The notes: generated from the letters alone by a model not told the origin. 9,541 nt of DNA from Eudoraea sp. (GCA_013041785.1 JABDRK010000233.1:1-9541), one strand, 5' to 3'. Counted from the first letter of the stretch, positions 1 through 7,783 are shown. Program-made: numbers and translations.

Positions 1-1723
1 CCCAGCTGGCCAGTCTTTCCAACATTTGTTTCTGTGAATCATTCAGGTTTTCGATGGTCGTTAAACCTGACAATTGTTGAGCTACCCCGGGATTGACAGA
101 TGAAGTGACATCCAGGATCATTTCCCCAACACTTTCCCGGTCCCAGTCATTTTTCTGTTCCACCAGCTCAACAATCCTTTTGGCTCTATTCTCCGGTAAA
201 TAATATCCCGGGATTTGCAAGCCCGACACAGAATCGGGCTGGTTATTTGCCGAGTATACATATCCCCAGGGCGGATTAACCGCACTGGGGTTTTCGGAAA
301 AATCCAGGTATCGGATGGGTTCACTGCTTCCATCAGCAGGCATTACCATTTTAGTGGCTGCGCCTTCAGGCATTTCATACAAACGGGCCGTGGCCCACCA
401 GGCCACATTCCCTTCCGCATCCCCATACATAACATTAAGGCCCGGGGCATGTATATCAGGAAGGTGGGACTTGAATTCGTTAATATCCGAAGCATGTGAA
501 ATCCCATATAAAGCATGCAATACCCGATTCTCCAGCTTGGTATAGATCCATGACATACTCACCGGAGCCGTACTGTCCAGTGGGGCCAACACCCCATTTA
601 AAAGTGAACCATGGTCAGTACGTGTATAACTAAAAGGTACCTCAGCACTGTCCTTTACTTTGATGCTCTTTTCAATGCGACTAAAAGACTTCCAGCCATC
701 CTGAGTCTTGTATTGATCCTCATTATCGGGCTTCACGATTTCGGCATAAAAATCAATGTCATCATTTTCAAACATGGTCAACCCGTAGGCCAGGTTGCGG
801 TCGTGAGCCAGCAAGGGAAAAGGGACTCCGGCCAAATGATAGCCGTATTTTTCATACTCCGGAGTTACAATATGGGCCTCATACCAAACCGATGGCTGGG
901 CAAAACCAATATGCGGATCATTGGCCAGGATCACCTGGCCATTCTTAGTTTTTCCAGGTCCCAGGACCCAGCTATTACTCCCCACAAATTGAGGCACGGG
1001 CAGTTTATCCAGGGCTTTTTGAACGGCGGCAACTGTCTGGGTGGGGATGATATCCGCTTGTTCTTTATAGTTTTTAATCCATACAGTATTGGTATCTACA
1101 TCAATTTCCAAATCAACCAGATATTCAGGTCCTAATTGATTTTTGATATTGGTTAGCAAGGGATCAGTCCTATGGGCCATAGCAAAACTGAAACTCATAT
1201 ACCCAATGGTGTTATAAACATCCTCCAGGGTAAAAGGCTGTTTCTCAAGACTGGTCAGATGGAATTCTATGGGAGTAGGGCCTTCTGCGATGAATTGGTT
1301 AATGCCGTCCAGATAGGCTTTCGCTTCCCTGACCATCGCTGTATTGGTGTTCAGCGAGGCAAGAGTGGCTTTTGTAGCCTCATCAATTCCCAGGGAAAGG
1401 AATAACTTATCCGTATCTACCAGATCCTTCCCAAAAACCTCCGACAGCCCTCCCCGGGCTATCCTGCGCAGTAATTCCATTTGCCATAACCGGTCCTGGG
1501 CGTGAACATAGCCCAGCGCCCGAAAGGCATCCGTTTCATTCCTGGCATAGATATGCGGAATACCATAGGTGTCATAGTAAACCGTTACCTCGGATTTTAA
1601 CCCTGGCATATCCATAACCCCGTCATAGTCGGGCTTTAAGACCTGAATTACCACAAATCCGGATATCGCCAAAATAAGGACGAGGGCGAGTACAACCCAC
1701 CCGGCAATCTTTAATCTCTTCAT
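1..1723 (-). CDS. Penicillin acylase family protein (Ntn hydrolase), C-terminus cut by window edge
   Basis: The frame is open from ATG 1723 to the left edge, giving 574 residues of a family usually near 800. It hydrolyses the amide bond of an acylated amine; the natural substrate cannot be read from sequence. Residues 1-6 are basic and about 7-28 form one membrane segment without a lipobox cysteine, suggesting an anchored periplasmic enzyme. YVHAQDRLWQME (72-83) is the family's alpha-chain motif. GSNSWVL (248-254) marks self-cleavage before Ser249, the N-terminal nucleophile of the beta chain. Counting Ser249 as beta-1, Asp321 and Asp324 fall at beta-73 and beta-76, the calcium ligands of E. 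coli penicillin G acylase. Asn493-Asn494 (ANNQP) fits the catalytic Asn region. His271 in NDPH falls at beta-23, where cephalosporin and acyl-homoserine-lactone acylases carry His and penicillin G acylase Gln. No cysteine is visible. It lies 53 bases after dsbD; an in-frame TAA at 1756-1754 limits upstream starts. The family call is firm; the substrate is open. Confidence 0.95.
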   Translation of the reverse strand, partial: MKRLKIAGWVVLALVLILAISGFVVIQVLKPDYDGVMDMPGLKSEVTVYYDTYGIPHIYARNETDAFRALGYVHAQDRLWQMELLRRIARGGLSEVFGKDLVDTDKLFLSLGIDEATKATLASLNTNTAMVREAKAYLDGINQFIAEGPTPIEFHLTSLEKQPFTLEDVYNTIGYMSFSFAMAHRTDPLLTNIKNQLGPEYLVDLEIDVDTNTVWIKNYKEQADIIPTQTVAAVQKALDKLPVPQFVGSNSWVLGPGKTKNGQVILANDPHIGFAQPSVWYEAHIVTPEYEKYGYHLAGVPFPLLAHDRNLAYGLTMFENDDIDFYAEIVKPDNEDQYKTQDGWKSFSRIEKSIKVKDSAEVPFSYTRTDHGSLLNGVLAPLDSTAPVSMSWIYTKLENRVLHALYGISHASDINEFKSHLPDIHAPGLNVMYGDAEGNVAWWATARLYEMPEGAATKMVMPADGSSEPIRYLDFSENPSAVNPPWGYVYSANNQPDSVSGLQIPGYYLPENRAKRIVELVEQKNDWDRESVGEMILDVTSSVNPGVAQQLSGLTTIENLNDSQKQMLERLASW

Positions 1724-1776
1724 TACTGCGTTCTTTGGAACTAAATATAGCAGTTAATGCCGGATTTAAAAAGCCG

Positions 1777-3774
1777 TTAGCGTATGCTTATCATTTCTTT
1801 GGAGTCCAGTTCCCTGAATCGGGTCAAACCGGTATTAAGCCATTTCCTGTAGGTCTCGCTATCGGTATTTTGGATAGCCGAATTCAGGATTTCCAGGTCC
1901 GGGGACATAAGCACATAATAGGGTTGTGATGCTGTACTGAAGTTTACGGTTTGGAAGGTTCCCCATTTTTCACCTATGGTTTCAATGGCCTTTATCCTAC
2001 CCGATTCAAACTGATACAAAAACTGTTCATCTTCGGGCAGGAGTTTACGATCATCAATATACAAGGATATCAGCACGTATTCCTCATTGAGTATGGGAAA
2101 GATATCAGTATCACTCCAAACATTTTCCTCCATTTTCCTGCAATTTACACAAGCCCAGCCGGTGAAATCCAGTAAGATGGGTTTTCCTTCCTTTTTGGCA
2201 TAGGCCACCCCTTCCTCAAAATCCTTGAAACATTCGATTCCCAGGGGGCATTCTGATTCGCTTTCAGCCAGGGTATAAAAATCTGGCGGGGGAAATCCGC
2301 TCAATAATTTGAGATTGGTGAAATTAAGTGCTCCCAGGGTTAAATATACCGTAAACGCCAGGCTTAAGATCCCAAATCCCATCCGTATAAAGGAACGTTT
2401 TCTTTTGGGTCCTTCATCTGTAAATCTAAATACACCAAAAAGGTAGAGGGCCATGAACAGGAAGATTAAAATCCAGATCCCAAGGAAGATCTCGCGCTTG
2501 AATATCCCCCAGTTCCCCACCAAATCAGCATTAGATAAAAACTTAAATGCCAGCGCCAACTCAAGAAAGCCTAAAACTACTTTTACCGTATTCATCCAGT
2601 TTCCGGATTTTGGAAGCCCGTTTAGCCAGGCCGGGAAAACTGCAAACAGGGCAAATGGGAGGGCCAGGGCCAATCCAAAGCCCAGCATTCCCGCAGAAAG
2701 GTTCATAGCCATATTGCCTTCAGATAAGGCAGTACCCCCTAATAATCCACCAAGAATTGGACCTGTACAGGAAAAGGAAACAATAGCCAGGGTAACGGCC
2801 ATAAAAAATATGCCGGCCCCGCCTCCTACCCTGGAGGAAAACGAATCCATTTTGTTGGCCCAGGAACTGGGCAAGGTAAGCTCGTAATAGCCAAAGAAGG
2901 AGAAGGCAAAAAATACAAAGATCAGGAAGAAGCCCACATTTAGCCAGATATTGGTGGCAATGGTATTCAGAATTTGTGAATCTATCGTATCAAACAAATG
3001 GAAAGGCAGACTGAGTAAAAAGTAGATCAGGGTGATGAAAAACCCATAAAGTAATCCATTCCAGACACCTCTTGATTTATTATGGGACTGTTTGGTAAAA
3101 AAGGATACGGTAAGCGGTATCATTGGAAACACACAGGGCGTTAACAGGGCGATTAACCCCCCGAGAAAGCCCAAACCAAATATGCCCCAAAGGCCGGTTT
3201 TCTGACCGTTTTCTGCAGCTACGCCCTCCGTGAGTCGTTCCTTGTTTTTTAAATCCAGTTTAAGTGCAGCGCTGAGTTCCGCGCTTCTGTCATCCAGAAC
3301 AAGCTGTTCCGTGACTGCTACTCCCCCATCCAGAACAACCTGAAAAACCACATCTTTTGCGATACATACCTCCTTGCATATCTGATAAAAGAGTTCCACA
3401 TCCACCTGTCGGACGTCCGGATTCAGCAAACGGATGCGCTGCGTGAATACAGCTTCTTTCTTAAAAAAAGTCTCCTCTATCTCAAAGATTTCACTGTAGG
3501 CCTTTTGGGTTTCACTTTCCTGGGTAATCCCCAGCAATTCATAGTCCTGTCCTGATTTCAAATAGGTAAATTCACTGGGCAAACTACCCCCATCTGCTGT
3601 AAATTGTGAATAAACGTGCCATCCCTCCGCAATCTTCCCCTTAAAAACCAGTTCATACTCGCCTGAGCCCAACTCCCGAACTTCATGAGACCAGATAGCC
3701 GGGTCTTCATCAGTTTGAGCTAACGCAAATCCGAAGAGGAAAAAAGAGAACAAGTATGCAAATAATGCCTTCAT
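1777..3774 (-). CDS. dsbD: Thiol:disulfide interchange protein DsbD with C-terminal thioredoxin domain
   Basis: This 665-residue inner-membrane protein is predicted to carry electrons from cytoplasmic thioredoxin to periplasmic thiol proteins. All three DsbD modules are present in order. A signal peptide (about 1-19) leads into a periplasmic immunoglobulin-like domain (about 25-155) with the redox pair Cys133/Cys137 (CKEVC). A membrane domain of about eight helices (about 195-485) holds Cys214 in TPCVFPMIP and Cys336 in SFSCTGP, matching the transmembrane redox pair. The C-terminal thioredoxin-like domain (about 515-655) carries Cys542/Cys545 in GWACVNCRKME. The N-terminal cysteines are CxxxC, closer than in E. 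coli. A further pair, Cys509 and Cys515 (ECPLGIEC), lies just before the thioredoxin fold. The start ATG overlaps the tilS stop (ATGA), implying translational coupling. Length and module order are normal for Bacteroidota; disulfide reductase rather than cytochrome c maturation specificity is inferred from the family. Confidence 0.95.
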   Translation of the reverse strand: MKALFAYLFSFFLFGFALAQTDEDPAIWSHEVRELGSGEYELVFKGKIAEGWHVYSQFTADGGSLPSEFTYLKSGQDYELLGITQESETQKAYSEIFEIEETFFKKEAVFTQRIRLLNPDVRQVDVELFYQICKEVCIAKDVVFQVVLDGGVAVTEQLVLDDRSAELSAALKLDLKNKERLTEGVAAENGQKTGLWGIFGLGFLGGLIALLTPCVFPMIPLTVSFFTKQSHNKSRGVWNGLLYGFFITLIYFLLSLPFHLFDTIDSQILNTIATNIWLNVGFFLIFVFFAFSFFGYYELTLPSSWANKMDSFSSRVGGGAGIFFMAVTLAIVSFSCTGPILGGLLGGTALSEGNMAMNLSAGMLGFGLALALPFALFAVFPAWLNGLPKSGNWMNTVKVVLGFLELALAFKFLSNADLVGNWGIFKREIFLGIWILIFLFMALYLFGVFRFTDEGPKRKRSFIRMGFGILSLAFTVYLTLGALNFTNLKLLSGFPPPDFYTLAESESECPLGIECFKDFEEGVAYAKKEGKPILLDFTGWACVNCRKMEENVWSDTDIFPILNEEYVLISLYIDDRKLLPEDEQFLYQFESGRIKAIETIGEKWGTFQTVNFSTASQPYYVLMSPDLEILNSAIQNTDSETYRKWLNTGLTRFRELDSKEMISIR

Positions 3775-5081
3775 GTCGACAGGGTAATCTTGATGATCTT
3801 TTTTGTTTTCCCGGTTACTTTGAACCGTTCATCGCTTCTGCGGCCAATCACCCATACCACATCCTGGTTTGAGCATAACAGCCACTGATTTTCCTTAGCG
3901 TTTAAATCCAGTTTTTCATCTTTGAAGTACTTAGACAGCAATTTCCGTTGCCCACGCATTCCAAAGGGATAAAAGTAATCCCCTTTTTTCCATTTTCGAA
4001 TAGTAATCCCATCCTTTAACGTTTCTTTATCCGCATATAGTACTTTTTCAGATTGTGCACCCATAGCCTCCACCTCTTCAACAAGCAGGCGAAGAGGCTC
4101 TCTGATAGATCCTGTGGTCAGCTGAAAAGAATATTGTTCATTCTTTTCCTCTGGAATTTCCTGCAGGATCAGGTATTTACGCGCTTTTACCAAACGATGG
4201 GTGTCTGAAAGCACCTGTTTACCCGGAATTGCCGTTAAAAGCCCTTCCACATCTGCCCATTCTTTGAATCCGTATGAACCTAACAGCCCATGCAGGTATG
4301 CGCGCTTGGGTGAAAGCTTGGTCAAAGGCCCTAATTTGATCTTAATCCACCCTTCTTCCTCCTGGAAACAGCTTTCTTTAACAGCATGTAAATGGTTGTC
4401 AAGTATGGTATTACTATCGCGCAAAAACCCCTGGCTTTGCTTAAAATTGTCCATAAAACCCGGATGCAGGCTTTTCAGAGCCGGGATCACATCATGCCTG
4501 ATTTTATTGCGCAGGTATTTTTTCTCCAGATTGGAGGAATCTTCTCTCCAGACCAGGTGGTATTCACCAGCATACTCTAAAATTTCCTTCCTTGTAAAAT
4601 TCAGCATAGGCCTGATCAGTACCTCTGACTTTTCAGGAATTCCAATAAGTCCCCGGATGCCTGTTCCCCGCGACAAATTGATCAGAAATGTTTCAAGATT
4701 ATCGTCGGCATGGTGAGCAGTAACACAATAAGAAAGGTTTTCGGCCCGTCGAATTTCCTCAAACCAGACGTAGCGGAGTTCCCGGGCTGCTACCTGAATT
4801 GAAACTTTATTATTAGTAGCGTATTCTTCTGTTTTAAAGTGTTTTACAAAATACTTTGAATTGTAATTCTTAGACAGGTTCTTTACAAATACTTCATCCT
4901 GGTCACTTTCCTCACCCCTTAGTCCGAAGTGGGCATGCGCTATGGCAAATTCCAACCCGATCTGTTTGCAAAGATGAACCAGCACAACGCTATCTGCTCC
5001 ACCACTGCAGGCGAGCAGGAAGGGCTTTATCAGTAATTCCGGAAATTTGCCTTCGAGCTGTTCTTTGAATTTCTTTAGCAC
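3771..5081 (-). CDS. tilS: tRNA(Ile)-lysidine synthase
   Basis: TilS uses ATP to attach lysine to cytidine 34 of the CAU-anticodon tRNA-Ile, switching it from Met to Ile identity; it is cytoplasmic and normally essential. The 436-residue product has the PP-loop SGGADS (26-31) that binds ATP, the AHHADDNLET block (122-131) with the conserved His and Asp residues, and the EDSSN...YLRNKIRH block (180-195). The C-terminal tRNA-binding domain follows, with WKKGDYFYPFGM (364-375) and KLLSKYF (380-386). The start is GTG at 5081. The only upstream in-frame codons before a TAA are TTT TAC AAG, and the resulting N-terminus MLKKFKEQLEG puts the PP-loop at the usual distance. The TAA at 5093-5091, which ends the upstream hydrolase, is in this same frame. 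The end overlaps dsbD by four bases. Confidence 0.96.
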   Translation of the reverse strand: MLKKFKEQLEGKFPELLIKPFLLACSGGADSVVLVHLCKQIGLEFAIAHAHFGLRGEESDQDEVFVKNLSKNYNSKYFVKHFKTEEYATNNKVSIQVAARELRYVWFEEIRRAENLSYCVTAHHADDNLETFLINLSRGTGIRGLIGIPEKSEVLIRPMLNFTRKEILEYAGEYHLVWREDSSNLEKKYLRNKIRHDVIPALKSLHPGFMDNFKQSQGFLRDSNTILDNHLHAVKESCFQEEEGWIKIKLGPLTKLSPKRAYLHGLLGSYGFKEWADVEGLLTAIPGKQVLSDTHRLVKARKYLILQEIPEEKNEQYSFQLTTGSIREPLRLLVEEVEAMGAQSEKVLYADKETLKDGITIRKWKKGDYFYPFGMRGQRKLLSKYFKDEKLDLNAKENQWLLCSNQDVVWVIGRRSDERFKVTGKTKKIIKITLST

Positions 5082-5090
5082 CTTGTAAAA

Positions 5091-5915
5091 TTACGGAAAG
5101 TTCTGCCCTATCCAATTGCCTATTGTTGCGAGCAGCTTATCCTTATCGAGATCGTGTTGCAACTCATGATAGCCGCCTTCGAAAGGAACAAAGGTACATT
5201 TGGGGGCATTTTTGCTAAAAATACGTGTTGCCTCAAAATCAATAATGGGATCTGCAGTGCCATGCATCAGGAGCAGCGGAACAGCCAGTTCAGAGGCATT
5301 ATCGATGGCCCACTCCCCTGCATCCATGATTGGGAAAGAAAACATGGGGCTTACAAGGTCATGGATTAGTGGATCCTCCTGGTACCTGCTAACTTCCTCG
5401 GGTATTCTGGATATTCCACGGGGGTCCAAACCGGAGGGTAAGGTAAATGAAGGGTATACCTTTAATAGTATTTTCCCCAGTTTCATTTTCCATGCGGGCG
5501 GCTTAAATGCTAATCGCAGATATGGGCTTGTCACCACAAGTCCCTGTATTCCCTGGAATTTCAAAGCGTAATTCAGGGCTAAATTACCACCCATGCTGTG
5601 GCCGTATAGCAGCACAGGATATTCTGGAAAAAGGGATTTAGCCTTATTGATCACCTGGGTGAGGAGCTCCATAAGAGCCTGGTAACTCGGGCAGTGGCCG
5701 CGTTTACCTTCAGATCTGCCATGCCCAAAATTATCAAACATCACCACAGCACAGTCCAGCTCCAATAGCGCAGGGACAACCCCGTCCAAATACCTGTGAG
5801 CATGTTCTCCCAGCCCGTGGATCAATACCACAACCCTCTTGATTTGATCAGGCTGCAGATAAGCTCCGTAAATAGCCCTCCCATGAGATGAAAGGGTGAA
5901 TTCTTTAAGTTCCAT
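5091..5915 (-). CDS. Alpha/beta hydrolase, monoacylglycerol lipase / lysophospholipase type
   Basis: This 274-residue soluble protein has no signal peptide and is a complete serine hydrolase of the Hydrolase_4 (serine aminopeptidase S33-like) group. HGLGEHAHRY (33-42) is the oxyanion-hole motif, close to the HGxGEHxxRY typical of monoacylglycerol lipases. GHSMG (105-109) is the nucleophile elbow with Ser107. Asp222 in HGTADPIID and His250 in GGYHELQHD complete the triad. A cap-like insertion with hydrophobic and basic residues lies around 132-200, where substrate usually enters. The likely reaction is ester hydrolysis of a monoacylglycerol or lysophospholipid, but this group also includes esterases and peptidases, so the substrate is inference. 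It starts 7 bases after the flavin reductase stop and ends 9 bases before tilS, so it is almost certainly cotranscribed with both. Confidence 0.92.
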   Translation of the reverse strand: MELKEFTLSSHGRAIYGAYLQPDQIKRVVVLIHGLGEHAHRYLDGVVPALLELDCAVVMFDNFGHGRSEGKRGHCPSYQALMELLTQVINKAKSLFPEYPVLLYGHSMGGNLALNYALKFQGIQGLVVTSPYLRLAFKPPAWKMKLGKILLKVYPSFTLPSGLDPRGISRIPEEVSRYQEDPLIHDLVSPMFSFPIMDAGEWAIDNASELAVPLLLMHGTADPIIDFEATRIFSKNAPKCTFVPFEGGYHELQHDLDKDKLLATIGNWIGQNFP

Positions 5916-5922
5916 TATGCAA

Positions 5923-6459
5923 TTAAGATATTCGCTCTAAAAATTGTTCAAGGGCCTGGCTATGCGCTTTGGCAAGTTCCGCCTCGGTAATACCCTTATC
6001 CCGGTCAAAATTCTGTTTGAAGGACGGCAGGGAGAAGGTTGCAACAACCTCAGCACCAAATCTGGGCAGCAGATCCTTTATAATCCCGAGGGAGCCAATC
6101 GCTCCCCTGCCACCGGGGGAGGCCGACATCAACAATACCGGAGTGTCTTCAAGAAATTTCCTGTCGATCCTGGAAAGCCAGTCCAATACGTTCTTAAAAT
6201 AGGCAGACGGATTTCCGTTGTGTTCATTTACAGATAAAACCAAGCCGGCAGCGTTCTTTATGTCGTCCTTAAATTCAACCAGCGAATTGGAAAATCCCCG
6301 TTGGCGTTCCTGATCCTCACTATACATAGGGAAAGGAAAATTGGCCAGGTTTAGAAGTTGTACCTGATGTTCTTCAACCAAACCCACGGTGTGCTTTACA
6401 AGCTGAAAGTTGATTGAAGTAGATGAATTACTACCTGCAAAGGCGATAATTGTTGCCAT
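5923..6459 (-). CDS. NAD(P)H-dependent FMN reductase, flavodoxin fold
   Basis: This 178-residue cytoplasmic protein belongs to the NADPH-dependent FMN reductase family (azoreductase and chromate reductase relatives), which passes electrons from NAD(P)H through bound FMN to quinones, azo compounds or other acceptors. The phosphate-binding loop is AGSNSSTSIN (8-17), a variant of GSxRxxSxN with Asn11 where Arg is common. EHNGNPSAYFKNVLDWLSR (79-97) corresponds to the family's YNGSxPxxLKNxIDWLSR flavin-binding block, and SASPGGRGA (112-120) to the third FMN contact. The physiological acceptor is unknown. It is the first gene of the minus-strand operon; the start ATG 6459 faces the divergent promoter region, has no Shine-Dalgarno sequence, and follows an A-rich leader, as is usual in Bacteroidota. 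Confidence 0.93.
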   Translation of the reverse strand: MATIIAFAGSNSSTSINFQLVKHTVGLVEEHQVQLLNLANFPFPMYSEDQERQRGFSNSLVEFKDDIKNAAGLVLSVNEHNGNPSAYFKNVLDWLSRIDRKFLEDTPVLLMSASPGGRGAIGSLGIIKDLLPRFGAEVVATFSLPSFKQNFDRDKGITEAELAKAHSQALEQFLERIS

Positions 6460-6479
6460 ATCTGTATTTTTTAGGAAAG

Positions 6480-6487
6480 CGAAAATA
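6480..6487 (-). promoter_or_regulatory. Possible -7 element for the five-gene minus-strand operon
   Basis: On the minus strand the bases read TATTTTCG, one mismatch from the Bacteroidota sigma factor -7 consensus TAnnTTTG, 20 bases upstream of the FMN reductase ATG. No TTG is seen at the expected -33 distance. The placement between divergent genes supports a promoter here, but the motif alone is weak. Confidence 0.35.
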
Positions 6488-6520
6488 CCATAAAAGAAGT
6501 TTTTTCGAGAGTTATTTCCC

Positions 6521-6528
6521 TAATTTTG
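6521..6528 (+). promoter_or_regulatory. Predicted -7 promoter element for the membrane acyltransferase gene
   Basis: TAATTTTG matches the Bacteroidota -7 consensus TAnnTTTG exactly. It lies 45 bases ahead of the acyltransferase ATG, leaving a 5' leader of roughly 35-40 bases. The -33 region about 20 bases upstream is a run of T without a clear TTG. The rest of the 114-base divergent gap (6460-6573) holds no ORF or clear operator; a small inverted sequence CGCTGTAGCG lies at 6551-6560. Confidence 0.55.
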
Positions 6529-6573
6529 CAGCCGTTAACATCCAAAACCACGCTGTAGCGAGTATATATCCAT

Positions 6574-7737
6574 ATGAATAGTAAAACGGCCCGACTCTTT
6601 TTTATTGATGCGATGCGCGCCTGGGCAATCCTGATGATGTTACAGGGGCACTTTGTGGATGGGCTGCTGGACAACGCCTTCCGCGATAGCAGCAGCACGT
6701 TTTACAACCTGTGGAAATACTTTCGGGGAATAACTGCCCCCGTTTTCTTTACGGTTTCGGGGTTTATTTTTACCTATTTATTGATCCGCGTGCCCCAGAA
6801 GGGATTCAGCAATCCACGTGTTAAGAAAGGGATTCGCAGGGGATTACAATTGTTGTTTATAGGATATTTATTGCGCCTTAATCTATTCGGTCTCTTTAAA
6901 GGACAGGTGTATGACGCCTTTTTCCTTGTAGATGTGCTGCATATCATTGGCCTTTCTATCCTGGGAATCGTTGCAGTTTACCTGCTTACCTACAAACGAT
7001 CCCGTTTGTTGTTCCCGGGAGTACTTTTCGCCCTGGCCTGTATACTATTCGCCTTTGAACCTTTTTATAAAGAATGGACCTATCCTTTTCTTCCGGATGC
7101 CCTTGCTAATTATCTGACCAGAAGCAATGGTTCGGTATTTACCATAGTTCCCTGGTTTGGCTATACAGCGTTTGGGGCTGTGTTATCTATACTATTTACC
7201 CGTTTTAAGGATTACAAACAGGTCTATGCCTGGGCGATCCCAATAACTGCACTTAGTGGTCTGGCACTAATTTTCTATTCCTCACCGCTGTTTGTTTGGC
7301 TTAATGAAAATACGGGAATTGCGCTTTTTGAAAAGATATACTCCAACAATTACCTGTTTATCCGGATGGGCGACGTACTTGTGGTCTTTGCAATATTTAT
7401 GTTGATCCGCCGACTGGTAACCAGCCAGGTGATCCTTAAGATCGGACAGAATACCTTATCGATCTATGTAATTCATTTCATTATCCTCTATGGGAGTTTT
7501 ACCGGTCTGGGATTGTACCGGTATTTTCACCACTCGCTTTCACCCGCAGTAGTGATCCCCGGAGCCATTGCTTTTATGGTTGTGTGTTCTTATACTTCCC
7601 TGCTATACGCAAGGCACGAGGAGCAGGTAAAATTGAAGTTAGAGCAGCTCAGGTTCCTTACCTGGACTACCCTGGAAGCCTCTTTCTATTTCCTCAAAGC
7701 CTATGTGCTGAAACTCCTTAAAGGAAGTCGCGCCTAA
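6574..7737 (+). CDS. Multi-pass membrane acyltransferase, HGSNAT/DUF1624-like (acyltransferase-3 type)
   Basis: The product is a 387-residue integral membrane protein with about ten predicted helices (roughly 15-35, 52-72, 88-106, 122-140, 147-163, 186-208, 219-237, 264-280, 288-312, 326-346). The N-terminal FIDAMRAWAILMMLQGHFVD block (10-29), with a His26 that could be catalytic, is the signature of the heparan-alpha-glucosaminide N-acetyltransferase-like and acyltransferase-3 superfamily. FRGITAPVFFTVSGF (50-64), DVLHIIGLSIL (120-130) and LKIGQNTLSIYVIHF (288-302) also fit. Relatives move an acyl group across the membrane onto sugars or envelope polymers; the acceptor here is unknown. After the last helix a basic tail of about 40 residues (346-387) ends in KLLKGSRA. 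ATG 6574 is the only reasonable start, since an in-frame TAG lies at 6556-6558. No Shine-Dalgarno sequence is present. It is monocistronic, diverging from the flavin reductase and converging on lpdA. Confidence 0.82.
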   Translation: MNSKTARLFFIDAMRAWAILMMLQGHFVDGLLDNAFRDSSSTFYNLWKYFRGITAPVFFTVSGFIFTYLLIRVPQKGFSNPRVKKGIRRGLQLLFIGYLLRLNLFGLFKGQVYDAFFLVDVLHIIGLSILGIVAVYLLTYKRSRLLFPGVLFALACILFAFEPFYKEWTYPFLPDALANYLTRSNGSVFTIVPWFGYTAFGAVLSILFTRFKDYKQVYAWAIPITALSGLALIFYSSPLFVWLNENTGIALFEKIYSNNYLFIRMGDVLVVFAIFMLIRRLVTSQVILKIGQNTLSIYVIHFIILYGSFTGLGLYRYFHHSLSPAVVIPGAIAFMVVCSYTSLLYARHEEQVKLKLEQLRFLTWTTLEASFYFLKAYVLKLLKGSRA

Positions 7738-7783
7738 GCTCACCGTAAATTCCTTTTGAAAAATCTGATTCCGAAAATTACCC
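7738..7783. other. Short convergent intergenic gap, no clear terminator
   Basis: These 46 bases separate the stops of the acyltransferase (TAA 7735-7737) and lpdA (TAA 7786-7784). They are A/T-rich, but I found no GC-rich stem followed by a T run on either strand, so any shared terminator is non-canonical or Rho-dependent. Confidence 0.5.

Noticed and set aside
611..1135. A 174-codon open frame on the plus strand
   Set aside because: It lies antisense to the acylase, whose motifs (GSNSWVL, NDPH, calcium aspartates) are unmistakable; the plus-strand translation shows no recognisable domain.
2453..2887. A 144-codon plus-strand frame rich in Pro, Ala and Lys
   Set aside because: It is the antisense shadow of the DsbD membrane domain; the composition follows from complementing hydrophobic codons.
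4201..4716. A 171-codon plus-strand frame
   Set aside because: It is antisense to the conserved core of tilS and has no domain features of its own.
1..6459. The idea that the five-gene cluster is a biosynthetic or defence system
   Set aside because: Each member is a common family with ordinary motifs and lengths, the functions do not form a pathway, and no mobile-element or transfer signs are present.
6471..6698. A 75-codon minus-strand frame spanning the divergent promoter region
   Set aside because: It overlaps the 5' end of the acyltransferase and the predicted promoters, and its sequence looks like random low-complexity Ser/Ile-rich translation.
7738..7783. A possible bidirectional terminator between the convergent genes
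   Set aside because: I could not find a stem of useful length with a T tract on either strand.
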